Source: Agrilactobacillus composti DSM 18527 = JCM 14202
GTDB taxonomy: Bacteria > Bacillota > Bacilli > Lactobacillales > Lactobacillaceae
Direction: 5' to 3'
DNA length: 64,000 nucleotides
NCBI RefSeq assembly: GCF_001436375.1
Contig: NZ_AZGA01000088.1
Coordinates: 99,464 to 163,463, forward strand
Shown: one piece after another, positions 1-8,141 of the stretch
How the letters are laid out: every line of letters starts with the position of its first letter
Position numbering within the stretch: position 1 is the first letter of the stretch
Program-made: the position numbers and the translations under genes
Notes under the pieces: model-generated
Seen by the model: only the letters and a program-made list of their open reading frames with translations
Databases searched by the model: none
What the model was told of the DNA's origin: nothing

Positions 1-20
1 TTAATTACATTTGAAATTGT

Positions 21-90
21 TACTGGGGTGCTATCCGGCTGAGAATATACCCAAGGAACCTGATGCAGATAATGCTGCCGTAGGGAGACG
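21..90 (+). promoter_or_regulatory. TPP (thi-box) riboswitch
   Basis: The thi-box landmarks are present in order: GGGGTGC (25-31), GGCTGAGA (37-44), an ACCC segment (49-52), GAACCTGAT (56-64) and CTGCCGTAGGGA (75-86). These are the conserved thiamine pyrophosphate aptamer elements. It is followed by a strong hairpin and U-run and then thiW-thiM, so it should switch off thiazole salvage by premature termination when TPP is abundant. The promoter probably lies upstream of the window start. Confidence 0.95.
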
Positions 91-120
91 CGTTTTGAAT
101 CGACATAACTTAACAAACGC

Positions 121-150
121 TGCCCGCCTATTTAGCGGGCTATTTTTTTA
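121..150 (+). terminator. Riboswitch expression-platform terminator
   Basis: Arms GCCCGC (122-127) and GCGGGC (135-140) form a perfect 6-bp hairpin followed by seven T. It lies 30 bases after the TPP aptamer and before thiW, so it is the likely regulated terminator. Confidence 0.9.
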
Positions 151-226
151 AAGTTTTTGCCATATTTCAACCAGCCGAATACCCCCAGGACAACTAAAAT
201 GAAGCTTATTATGGGAGGTTGTTGAA

Positions 227-769
227 ATGTTACAAGCACAACACGATCGGATTCAACGGCTTATTTTGCTCTCATTCATGATTGCCCTAGACGTGGTATT
301 ATCGCCGTTGTTACGGATCGAAGGCATGGCACCCATGTCCAGTGTGATGAACGTGATTGCCGCGGTCTTGATGGGACCGGTTTATGCCACCTTAATGGCC
401 TTGGTGTGCGCCATTATCCGTATGACCATGCTGGGAATTCCGCCATTGGCTTTAACCGGGGCCTTTTTCGGGGCCTTGTTAGCGGGGCTCTTGTATAAAT
501 TGGGTGGCAAAGTCGGTTATGCCATGTTGGGAGAATTCATTGGGACCGGGATCATTGGGTCCTTGATTTCTTTTCCGGTAATGGTTTGGTTTACCGGCTC
601 TAATATCGGCCTTTGGTGGTTTGTTTATACCCCTAAGTTTATGGGGGCTTCTATTGGTGGGGGTATCGTAGCTTATTTGATCTTAGTAAGATTGCAACAA
701 ACCAGTATCTTCAAACGGCTAAAAATTGTAATGTGGGGTGGTCTGCTTGGCAACAAGAAACGTGCTTGA
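227..769 (+). CDS. thiW: ThiW, thiazole-uptake ECF substrate-binding membrane protein
   Basis: A 180-residue integral membrane protein with about five or six hydrophobic helices. It carries the ThiW-family signature GMAPMSSVMNVIAAVLMGP near residues 33-51. ThiW proteins are S-components of energy-coupling factor transporters, predicted to import the thiazole precursor of thiamine using shared EcfA/A'/T modules encoded elsewhere. The ATG start has GGGAGG 7 bases upstream. The gene sits directly behind a TPP riboswitch and overlaps thiM by about 32 bases, which supports co-expression for hydroxyethylthiazole salvage. Function is by family and context; specificity is not proven by sequence. Confidence 0.92.
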   Translation: MLQAQHDRIQRLILLSFMIALDVVLSPLLRIEGMAPMSSVMNVIAAVLMGPVYATLMALVCAIIRMTMLGIPPLALTGAFFGALLAGLLYKLGGKVGYAMLGEFIGTGIIGSLISFPVMVWFTGSNIGLWWFVYTPKFMGASIGGGIVAYLILVRLQQTSIFKRLKIVMWGGLLGNKKRA

Positions 770-1604
770 TGATTTTACCGAGGTCTTAAAAACGGCTTTG
801 CCGTTAAAACAAGCGCCCCTGGTCCATTGTCTCACCAATGCGGTGACCATTGAGACCATGGCTAACGCCCTCTTATATATTGGCGCCCAGCCCATCATGG
901 CGGATTATCCCCCGGAGTTTGAAGATGTGTGCCGCATCACGGATAGTTTATTGCTTAATTTAGGCCATTTAGGCCCTGGTGCCGGCAATGTTCTGGCGCC
1001 CGCCAGTCATTATGCCCATCAAGTTCAAAAGCCCACCCTGGTGGATATAGTGGGGATTTCAGCGACTCAAACCCGCTATGATTTAGCGCAGAAATTGTTT
1101 CTGGACCAGCCAGCGGTCTTAAAGGGCAATATTTCTGAATTGCGGGCCTTTACCGATCTTCCAAGCCACGGTCGAGGGGTGGATGGTAGTGCCTTAGATC
1201 AAGGGGACGCCAATTTGATTGAATTAGCTAAAGCCTTGTGTTTAAAGGCTAAAGCTGACTCCACCACTACCTTCATGGCCACGGGGCCGGTGGATTTGAT
1301 CGTCAATGGCAACCAGGCCCTGGTTTTGGAAAATGGCGTGGCCCAATTAGACCGCTTCACTGGTACCGGGGATGTGGTGGGCGCTTTGACCGCCGCTTTA
1401 TTAGGGGTCGGCTTAAATGGTTGGCAGGCCAGCGTCTGTGCCATTACTTACTTTAACTTATGTGGGGAACAAGCTTTGCATCAATTAACCCCGCCCTTTG
1501 GGGAAGCGACTTTTCGCCTAGCGACCTTAGACCAATTGTCCTTATTGATGACCCAGCCAACCTGGTACCAACAACTCAAAGGCCATTTTATTGAGATAGC
1601 CTAA
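738..1604 (+). CDS. thiM: Hydroxyethylthiazole kinase ThiM
   Basis: This ribokinase-like enzyme phosphorylates 4-methyl-5-(2-hydroxyethyl)thiazole with ATP. The N-terminal APLVHCLTNAVTIETMANALL segment and the C-terminal FTGTGDVVGALTAALL anion-hole and catalytic motif are typical ThiM features, and about 288 residues is somewhat longer than usual. The start is uncertain: GTG 738 overlaps thiW by 32 bases, and TTG 747 or GTG 762 are alternatives. GGGGTGG just upstream favours TTG 747. No thiD or thiE follows, although they often do in Firmicutes, so phosphate transfer and coupling must use genes elsewhere. Confidence 0.93.
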   Translation: MVCLATRNVLDDFTEVLKTALPLKQAPLVHCLTNAVTIETMANALLYIGAQPIMADYPPEFEDVCRITDSLLLNLGHLGPGAGNVLAPASHYAHQVQKPTLVDIVGISATQTRYDLAQKLFLDQPAVLKGNISELRAFTDLPSHGRGVDGSALDQGDANLIELAKALCLKAKADSTTTFMATGPVDLIVNGNQALVLENGVAQLDRFTGTGDVVGALTAALLGVGLNGWQASVCAITYFNLCGEQALHQLTPPFGEATFRLATLDQLSLLMTQPTWYQQLKGHFIEIA

Positions 1605-1606
1605 TC

Positions 1607-1648
1607 AAAAAAGCTATGCACCCTTATTGCGGGCCCATAGCTTTTTTT
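1607..1648. terminator. Bidirectional terminator between thiM and the MFS exporter
   Basis: The hairpin AAAAAAGCTATG / CATAGCTTTTTTT has A- and T-runs on opposite sides, so it can end both converging transcripts. It slightly overlaps the 3' end of the minus-strand exporter gene. Confidence 0.85.
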
Positions 1649-3066
1649 GTCGCCGTTTGACGGCGTTGTTGCCACAAGCGCCATGCCATGATGCCAAAGG
1701 CTACCAGGGAGATGGCCATGGCTAGTAAAAAGACGCGGCGGTAGGCGGTTAAAAATGAGCGGCCTACTTGGGGCGTGATGCGCACGACCCCGGGCAATTG
1801 AATGAACAACAACGAGGTGGCTAAACTAATTCCCGCGGTCATCCCTAAGGTTCGGGCTAAGGAACTCAGCGAACCTGCCACCCCAGCCAGGGGATTGGGG
1901 ACACTGCTCATGGTCAAGGCGTTGTTGGGGGATAAAAATAGCGACATGCCAATGCCATTGGCAATGATGGTGGGGATGATTAAAGCTAGGTTCATGGTGG
2001 CGGGATAAAAGGCGTAGCCTAGTTGACTGGCGCTTAAGATGACCAAACCAATGGTGGTGAGTTTAGCCGCATCCCAGCGGTCAGCGATATAGCCGGCCAG
2101 AGGCGTGACGAAAAACATCACACTGGCTTGCAACATCATGATCAACCCACTGATTAACGCTGACAGCCCCCCGTAGCTCTGTAGATAAAAGGGCAATAAA
2201 ATGTCGGAAATAGCATTGACCAGCATGACTAAAAATAAAATACTCACGGACACTAAATATAATTTATTGCGGAAAATAGCTGGGTCGATCCAGGCTAACA
2301 AGCTATGGTCGTCTTGATAAAACGAATAAACGGTTAACCCTAAGCCCCCCACCAGGAGTAATAAAGTTAATGGCCAATTGGGGTGTTGGCCTTGGGCAAA
2401 GTAACTACTCAGGAAAAAGGCAATGATCCCCACGGAAAACAGGATCTGGCCCAACCAATTTAAGTGGCGAGTGACCTGGGTGGTTTGCTGCCAAAGGTTT
2501 TTAGGGATCGTAAAACGGTGGCGGCCGATCCATAGGGCAATCAAACCCACCGGTAGGTTGAACAGAAATAGCCAACGCCAGGATAATTGAGAAATGACCA
2601 CGCCCCCAAAAGCGGGGCCAGATAAGGAACCCACAGACATGAACATGGCAATAATAGCAATCAACTCAGTCCGGTTTTGATCAGTGGCATATTGGTTGAC
2701 GATACCCAAGGAGTTGGCCAGGGTCATGGCCGAACCGATGGCTTGGATAAAGCGGCCCAGGAGGATCAGCCAATAATTAGGTGCCAGTCCGGTCAACACG
2801 GAGCCGGCAATAAATATATAGCCGCCAATGGTGAAAATGGCCGTCTTGGAGAGGAGATCCCCTAAATGGCCGAACATCACTAAGACGATGACGGTGGTGA
2901 TCATCCCCACCTGAATGATCCAAGTGGCGGCACTATTGGAGATGGCCAAGTCGATGGATATTTGGGGCAGGGCTAAGTTGATACTGGAGCCAGAAAGCCC
3001 AGTGAGCAGGGAAAACAAGCCTAACACTAAGATGATGCGATAATTTTGGCGCAAAGTTGTGAACAT
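1624..3066 (-). CDS. MFS drug exporter, DHA2 (14-helix) family
   Basis: A 480-residue polytopic protein with about 14 hydrophobic segments. Motif A appears as GHLGDLLSK near residue 66, and motif C-like LGRFIQAIGSAMTLANSLGIV lies around residues 104-124, as in the EmrB/QacA DHA2 proton antiporters. These exporters extrude diverse drugs or organic ions using the proton gradient; the substrate cannot be read from sequence. ATG 3066 is preceded by a GGGGG ribosome-binding site. The gene stands alone between two terminators, with no linked regulator. Confidence 0.88.
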   Translation of the reverse strand: MFTTLRQNYRIILVLGLFSLLTGLSGSSINLALPQISIDLAISNSAATWIIQVGMITTVIVLVMFGHLGDLLSKTAIFTIGGYIFIAGSVLTGLAPNYWLILLGRFIQAIGSAMTLANSLGIVNQYATDQNRTELIAIIAMFMSVGSLSGPAFGGVVISQLSWRWLFLFNLPVGLIALWIGRHRFTIPKNLWQQTTQVTRHLNWLGQILFSVGIIAFFLSSYFAQGQHPNWPLTLLLLVGGLGLTVYSFYQDDHSLLAWIDPAIFRNKLYLVSVSILFLVMLVNAISDILLPFYLQSYGGLSALISGLIMMLQASVMFFVTPLAGYIADRWDAAKLTTIGLVILSASQLGYAFYPATMNLALIIPTIIANGIGMSLFLSPNNALTMSSVPNPLAGVAGSLSSLARTLGMTAGISLATSLLFIQLPGVVRITPQVGRSFLTAYRRVFLLAMAISLVAFGIMAWRLWQQRRQTATKKAMGPQ

Positions 3067-3127
3067 GTTTGGCCCCCTTCGTGGTGATGATGGTTAAAAT
3101 ATAGGGAGCTAGGGGTTAAAAAGCAAG

Positions 3128-3160
3128 CAAAAAAGCTCAGGCCAAGGGCTTGAGCTTTGA
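3128..3160. terminator. Terminator (zinc-ribbon protein gene)
   Basis: The hairpin AAAAGCTCA / TGAGCTTTG (3131-3139 and 3151-3159) ends in a T-run in the minus direction, just after the stop codon at 3166. Confidence 0.75.
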
Positions 3161-3165
3161 AAAAA

Positions 3166-4242
3166 CTATTGGAAGGTGCGATACAGTTGGTCTAGAATAT
3201 TAGTGCTGCTGCGGGTGATCAAATCCACAATAGATGTGCCTAAGATGGAGAAAATCACGATAAAGCCAATGGCTAACAGGACGCTCCCTAAGGCATAGGC
3301 ATAAATCCGATCGAAGTTATTGGTGGATTGGGCGGTAAAAATCGTGGCAATGAAGCCTGCCCCAAAGAATAAGGCAGCCACCATAATCAAGAGATAGGTC
3401 AGATAAGCATTTGTGGCGGAGACCCCAATTAAGCTAAATAGGAAAACTAGCCCGCTGATAAAAACGTTGATATTGGTATGTACTGCAAATAAGTTCATAA
3501 ATTGCCAGAAGTTATAACGGCGATCCCCTAAGAAGACGTGGGTCACTAAAAAGGCAACGGCAATTTGGAGGGCATATAAGGCTAAGATAAATAAGAAGAA
3601 CTGGACATATAAGCTAAAACCAGTATTAACGTATGTTAAAACCGCTTGGAGGGGTTTTAAATGGCCGATGGTGGCGGCTAACGCCAGGGTATACAGCAAA
3701 GTGGCCAGGCCAAATGAAATCAAGCCGAAATATTGATTGTAGACTTTATCCATGGTGAAGGGATGCTTCAAACTGGCGACTAGAAAGCTCCAGTAGTTAC
3801 TGGCATAGCGTTTGGTCGCTTCCATATTAGGATTAGGTTGGGGATTGGTATAAGTTTGCTGATATTGATTGTAGTTTTGTTGGTTCTGATTAAAGTTTTG
3901 CTGGGTCTGTTGCGTATTATTGGTAAAGCCGCCATTTTGGTTTTGGGCTTGGTCTTGGTAATGGGGCACATTGGCTGACCTGCTTGGCGGTGTTTGGTTG
4001 ACCGCGTCTGGATTTGTCGCTTGCTGAGGCTGTTCTGGGACAGCTTCAGGGGGGGCGACGGCTTTTTGGGCAGCTTGCGGTTTTGAATCAGGGCCAGCTT
4101 GTCCTTGAGGGGCAGTTTGTTCTGGGGCTTGGGGAGCAGTTTCTGAAATTGGGGTAACTTCAGAAAGGTTAAAACCGCAGTGGGTGCAGAATTTTACTGT
4201 GGCTGGCATTTTAGAACCACAATTGGGACAAATTTTAATCAT
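3166..4242 (-). CDS. Zinc-ribbon membrane protein with Q/N-rich linker
   Basis: A 358-residue protein. The N-terminus is a two-knuckle zinc ribbon (CPNCG...CTHCG, residues 5-23). A long disordered Pro/Gln/Asn-rich linker follows to about residue 140. The C-terminal half has five or six hydrophobic helices. This layout is common in Firmicutes membrane proteins of unknown function (Yip1-like or DUF-type). The start ATG has GGAGG 10 bases upstream. Two further zinc-ribbon proteins lie at 6.8-9.5 kb, so the area is a zinc-ribbon envelope-protein neighbourhood. The exact function is unknown. Confidence 0.75.
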   Translation of the reverse strand: MIKICPNCGSKMPATVKFCTHCGFNLSEVTPISETAPQAPEQTAPQGQAGPDSKPQAAQKAVAPPEAVPEQPQQATNPDAVNQTPPSRSANVPHYQDQAQNQNGGFTNNTQQTQQNFNQNQQNYNQYQQTYTNPQPNPNMEATKRYASNYWSFLVASLKHPFTMDKVYNQYFGLISFGLATLLYTLALAATIGHLKPLQAVLTYVNTGFSLYVQFFLFILALYALQIAVAFLVTHVFLGDRRYNFWQFMNLFAVHTNINVFISGLVFLFSLIGVSATNAYLTYLLIMVAALFFGAGFIATIFTAQSTNNFDRIYAYALGSVLLAIGFIVIFSILGTSIVDLITRSSTNILDQLYRTFQ

Positions 4243-4436
4243 TTTCTTTCCTCCAAAATAACGTTGGTTCCTCCCGAATCAACGTTTGATATTGTAATAA
4301 TACCATAATAAGGAATCTTACAAAACGTGTATCTGTAAAAACGATAAATTACTTATTTAAGGATGGGTTTCAGGTTTCGGCCATGCTATAATAAAACCAC
4401 ATGTTCAGGTAACTGGTCGTTGGAGGAGGGATAGTT

Positions 4437-5261
4437 ATCAGAAAAATTAAAAAATGGGGTCAATTACTAGGTGTGTTACTGGTGGGGCTGCTTTTGTTCA
4501 CCCTGGTGGGCTGTCAAAATAATGGGTCAGGCCAAACCCATTCTAAAACCAGCACCAGTAAAGCGGTGGTCTCTAAGCCAAGCCGACAAGTCAAGCGCCA
4601 GTCCAGTAGCCAACCTGCTAAGTCCATCGCCGCAAAGCTGGCAGCCAAGCAGCAAGCCAGTTTAACTTATGTGGCTTTGGGAGATTCGCTATCCGTGGGC
4701 TTGTTCGCTGACAGTAGTCAGACTGACTTTGTCCATACGTTTACCAACTTGATCGAACAGCAGACCCATAAGCCGGTGCATTTGGTGACTACGGCGTCGG
4801 TGGGGAAAACAGTGGCTAATTTTGGTCTACCCCAGGTTAACCAGGTTTTGGCGCAAAAGCCGGATCTGGTCACCATCGAATTTGGCACCAATGATGCGGT
4901 GGGAGGCAGTGACGCCCAAGTGATCGCCAAGTTTAAAGCGGATTTAAGCCAAGTGGTGCAAACACTGCAGCAAAACAGCTCAGCGCAATTGATTTTAATG
5001 ACCACTTGGTCGCCTAAAGATGGGGAATATGTGGCTTCTGATTTAGTCTTTGATCAGGCAATTCAAGCCGTTGGTCAGACCTATCACGTGCCTGTGGCCA
5101 ATATGGCCCAGATTTGGCAAAATCAAGCTGACGTCACCGGCCCAGCTGGCCGCGCATTACCGGACTTTGCGGCTTGGGGGACTAGTGATACTTTTCATCC
5201 AAACCAAAAGGGCCATGATCTAATTGCCAAATTATTAGGCCAAGTTTTACAACAGCAATAA
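4437..5261 (+). CDS. GDSL/SGNH-family lipoprotein hydrolase, probable AUC start
   Basis: A secreted SGNH esterase/lipase-type hydrolase. Block I ALGDSLSVG carries the nucleophile Ser, block III EFGTNDA carries Asn, and block V DTFHPNQKGH carries the catalytic Asp and His. The first conventional codon, GTG 4473, would give a signal peptide with no positive charge. Reading upstream in frame adds RKIKKWGQLLGV, a perfect lipoprotein n-region before LLLFTLVGC (lipobox LVGC). The strong site AGGAGG at 4424-4429 is exactly 7 bases before an in-frame ATC at 4437, where ATG is expected. So the start is an unusual AUC, an ATG-to-ATC mutation, or a base error. A -10 TATAAT lies at 4387-4392. Its substrate is unknown. 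Confidence 0.82.
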   Translation: MRKIKKWGQLLGVLLVGLLLFTLVGCQNNGSGQTHSKTSTSKAVVSKPSRQVKRQSSSQPAKSIAAKLAAKQQASLTYVALGDSLSVGLFADSSQTDFVHTFTNLIEQQTHKPVHLVTTASVGKTVANFGLPQVNQVLAQKPDLVTIEFGTNDAVGGSDAQVIAKFKADLSQVVQTLQQNSSAQLILMTTWSPKDGEYVASDLVFDQAIQAVGQTYHVPVANMAQIWQNQADVTGPAGRALPDFAAWGTSDTFHPNQKGHDLIAKLLGQVLQQQ

Positions 5262-5456
5262 CGATTGAAAATTGGGAGCGCTGAAATGATTACCATTTAT
5301 GTGATCAAATGTAGTCATTCATACTTAAATGTCAGCATCAAAGTATCATAGCTAATCGACCTGATTTAGTGTTAAATTTCTTTTGAATTTTTGAGCATGA
5401 AAGAAGACAAACGCACATTCGATACGATATCCTTAGAGCATAAGGAGGTGGATCGA

Positions 5457-6659
5457 ATGCCTGTCAAAACTCACAAAATCAGATGTTACCCAAATGCTGA
5501 AATGCGTACTGTTATCGCCGAACTGATGGACTACAATCGTTTCTGTTGGAACCAGGGCTTAGCAACATGGAATGACATGTATGAAGCGTCTCTCATCATG
5601 AATGATAAGAAAATACGACCTAGTGAGCGCAGTGTACGCAACGAGTTAGTGCAGAACAAAGCTGACTGGCAGTATCAGCGGTCCGCCCGCGTGCTCCAAA
5701 CTGCCATCCATCGTCTTCGTCAAGCCTGGCAGAATTTCTTCAATCCCAACATGCCGGATGCCCGCAAGCCCAAATTTCACAGTAAGCGAGACCCGAAACA
5801 GAGTTTCACAACGGACCGGGCAACGGTTAATGGCAAATTCCTGACACTGGATCGGCCTCATGGGAGTAAGCACCGCTTCACCGCTATCAAGTTGGCTGAA
5901 ACTTTGCGTTTTTCTGGCGCCATCAAAACCGTGACGATAACCAAGCGCGGGGACAAGTTCTACGCCAGCATCGCCGTTTCAGTCGCAGATATGCCACGGC
6001 CGGCTTTTTACGAAAGTTGGGATATAGCTGGCATTGATCTCAACGTAGGACATATAAACTGGAATGATGGCGAAGTAAATACCTTTACCCCACGTATGGC
6101 AGTGCTGCATCAGCGGATCAAGGTTTATCAAAAACGTTTGGCGCGGAAACGGCGGGATAATCCTAGGCATTTCCGGTCCAAGAACTACCAACGGATTCAA
6201 GCTAAGCTGAACCGGACTTATCAAAAGATTAATGCTTTACAGGATGATCTGATTCACAAGTTTAGCCAGCAAATCACCCAAAGTTATGCCGTCCTCTGCA
6301 TAGAGGACCTCAACGTTCGTAGCATGAAAATGGCCAAGAATAAGGTCAAAAACCTGCAGCGCAGTCTCTTTCGCCGCCTGCGCACGGCGATCGAGTATAA
6401 GGCTGCTTGGCAGCATCGGCATGTGGTGATCGCGGACCGTTTCTTTCCGTCCACCCAGCGTTGTTCAAACTGTGGTTTTATCAAGACTGCCGACAGTCAT
6501 GGCGGCAAGATGACCCTTCGAGGCGACAGTATCTACCACGATCATGACACTTACCGTTGTTACGAGTGTGGTATGGTCATGAATCGTGATGAGAACGCGG
6601 TTCAAAATTTAATTGCGTATGCGGCGGGGCTTTCGCCGGAACGAGTAACCGTTCATTGA
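5457..6659 (+). CDS. tnpB: TnpB RNA-guided nuclease of IS200/IS605 family
   Basis: A 400-residue protein using ATG 5457 behind AAGGAGGTG (5442-5450); upstream in-frame codons belong to the leader. The RuvC-like triad is intact: D194 in GIDLNVGHI, E283 in CIEDLNV and D378 in NRDENA. The zinc finger C336-x2-C339 ... C368-x2-C371 is complete. TnpB cuts DNA guided by a right-end-derived omega RNA, which promotes retention of the element at donor sites. With all key residues present it should be active. It is close to but diverged from the copy at 53278. No tnpA is linked, so movement would need a transposase in trans. Confidence 0.95.
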   Translation: MPVKTHKIRCYPNAEMRTVIAELMDYNRFCWNQGLATWNDMYEASLIMNDKKIRPSERSVRNELVQNKADWQYQRSARVLQTAIHRLRQAWQNFFNPNMPDARKPKFHSKRDPKQSFTTDRATVNGKFLTLDRPHGSKHRFTAIKLAETLRFSGAIKTVTITKRGDKFYASIAVSVADMPRPAFYESWDIAGIDLNVGHINWNDGEVNTFTPRMAVLHQRIKVYQKRLARKRRDNPRHFRSKNYQRIQAKLNRTYQKINALQDDLIHKFSQQITQSYAVLCIEDLNVRSMKMAKNKVKNLQRSLFRRLRTAIEYKAAWQHRHVVIADRFFPSTQRCSNCGFIKTADSHGGKMTLRGDSIYHDHDTYRCYECGMVMNRDENAVQNLIAYAAGLSPERVTVH

Positions 6660-6822
6660 TGATTTTCTAGTCGGTCACTGTCCCAACTGACTTGTTCAGG
6701 CGGGGGGATATCGGCGTTTACGAAATCGACGAAAAACGTAACTTAACGGTCTAAATCTGAAGTAGTGTTATAGACCGGATGTGACCACACTTGATCACAT
6801 TTGTATACGTTTTAGAAAGCAG
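6622..6822 (+). ncRNA. Predicted omega RNA (reRNA) of TnpB copy 1
   Basis: TnpB guides derive from the 3' end of tnpB through the right end. Here a series of hairpins is shared with copy 2: CGGCG/CGCCG (6622-6638), AGTCGGT/ACTGACT (6669-6692), CGGTCTA/TAGACCG (6747-6777), and a right-end stem GATGTGA/TCACATT near 6778-6801. The guide would be the flank after 6822 (TGGGGATACATATGAATG), covering the start codon of the next gene. The 5' boundary is inferred. Confidence 0.6.
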
Positions 6823-6833
6823 TGGGGATACAT

Positions 6834-8129
6834 ATGAATGAATTGAAATTTTGCCCAAATTGCGGGGCTAAGATAAAACCTGAAGATATATTTTGTCCAG
6901 AGTGTGGCTTTGATTTACGGCCGGCGCGCCTGGCCAAGTCGACGGCACCAACATCTGGTGAACCAACCGGGCAACCAACCAGTCACCAACAACCTGAACC
7001 CGCACCAACGACTGCCCAGGCCGCGCCAGCTAAGCCCCAAGCGCCCCGGGCGACCCCGCCCAAGCAACCGGGCAAAAAACGTTTCTGGCTGTTGGTCAGC
7101 GGCGGGATTGTCGTGGCGCTATTACTTTTGGCCTTCATTGGGGGTTCTTGGTATTACTCCAAGGGCCATCAGACTGCCCGTCTTGCTGACCAAGTGACCA
7201 GCAGTGTGCCCGATGAAGTAGCCAAAGCCACGGTGGACGCCCAACAACAGCCGATTTTAAGCCAGCGCTTGGCGCCTTTAGTGAATCTCTACAAGGCCAA
7301 AGCAGGTACCCAACAAGCCATGCGGGCCTTAGTAGAAGGCACGTCTAAAAGTGATCTGGTCAAAGTGGTCCAAACTGGGCATTACTTTGTGGTATTTCCC
7401 AAATACCAAGTGATGTTAAAAACGGCCACGATTCAGGTGAAAACGAATTTGACCAACCCGGCCTTCAAGCTCAATGGTCAAGATGTGGCCAGCAAAGGTA
7501 GTAATCCTTATAGTCTTGAAGCCCAATTGCCTGGCAGCTACACCTTGCGGGTGGATGGTAAAAATAGGGATAGTGCCACCAATAAATCTATGACGGTGAA
7601 TTTATTGGCCAGTAGTTCTACTAATGCTGATTTATCGGTTAAAACCAAGACCACGAAGTCTAAAAAAGATGCGTTAGACGATTTATTAGCGAAAACGGAT
7701 AAAGAAAGTGATGCTGAAAAAGCCGCCGCCCAGTCTAAAGCTGATGCGGCTGCTGCCGAAAGTCAAGCTGCCGCTAGTAGTTCCCAAGCCCAGTCGCGAC
7801 GCAATGCGGATAACAATAGTACCAATCACACGGGCTTTGACTATCCCAGTGATCCGTCGTTACGCAATAGCAATGATAGTACGGACGGTTTAGTGGGGGC
7901 TTGGCATTCTGGGGCCCAAAGTTTCCAATTTAATGGGGATGGGACTTACAGCAGTATTTCCAATGGTCAAACCAGCAACGGGACTTATCGGGTGGTGTAT
8001 CGGGATGGGGATATCTTGAACGTGCAATTTTCAAGTGATGGCCAAACCAGTGTCACTGAGCCCTTTGCCTTTGACGATGGAGATCTAATTGAGACCCACT
8101 TGAAGATTCGCTGGACGCCAGCAGACTAG
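6834..8129 (+). CDS. Zinc-ribbon, single-pass membrane protein (TcaA-like)
   Basis: A 431-residue protein. It starts with a zinc ribbon (CPNCG...CPECG, residues 6-23), then a Pro/Ala/Gln-rich linker, one transmembrane helix (LLVSGGIVVALLLLAFIGG, about 86-104), a TcaA-like extracellular part, a Lys/Ala/Ser-rich coil, and a C-terminal small beta-barrel-like segment (GAWHSGAQSFQFNGDGTY...). TcaA-type proteins are envelope-stress or cell-wall associated, but this one's role is unknown. ATG 6834 is preferred over GTG 6822 because GGGGA lies 5 bases upstream of it. The TnpB right end abuts the ribosome-binding site, so the native 5' leader was displaced. Likely co-transcribed with the next gene. 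Confidence 0.75.
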   Translation: MNELKFCPNCGAKIKPEDIFCPECGFDLRPARLAKSTAPTSGEPTGQPTSHQQPEPAPTTAQAAPAKPQAPRATPPKQPGKKRFWLLVSGGIVVALLLLAFIGGSWYYSKGHQTARLADQVTSSVPDEVAKATVDAQQQPILSQRLAPLVNLYKAKAGTQQAMRALVEGTSKSDLVKVVQTGHYFVVFPKYQVMLKTATIQVKTNLTNPAFKLNGQDVASKGSNPYSLEAQLPGSYTLRVDGKNRDSATNKSMTVNLLASSSTNADLSVKTKTTKSKKDALDDLLAKTDKESDAEKAAAQSKADAAAAESQAAASSSQAQSRRNADNNSTNHTGFDYPSDPSLRNSNDSTDGLVGAWHSGAQSFQFNGDGTYSSISNGQTSNGTYRVVYRDGDILNVQFSSDGQTSVTEPFAFDDGDLIETHLKIRWTPAD

Positions 8130-8141
8130 GGGGAATTTTAG

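Larger units (their letters stand above)
5307..6822 (+). mobile_element. IS605-type TnpB-only element, copy 1
   Basis: Boundaries come from comparison with the second copy at 53129-54644. Similarity begins at AAATGTAGTCATTCAT (5307) and ends at AGCAG (6822), after which flanks diverge. The element carries only tnpB, with no tnpA transposase, and its right end contains several conserved hairpins. It separates the GDSL gene from the zinc-ribbon gene at 6834, whose start codon lies 11 bases beyond the right end. Exact ends are uncertain by a few bases. Confidence 0.8.

Noticed and set aside
5391-5456. N-terminal extension of TnpB copy 1
   Set aside because: The extension has no ribosome-binding site, and AAGGAGGTG directly precedes ATG 5457; copy 2 agrees.
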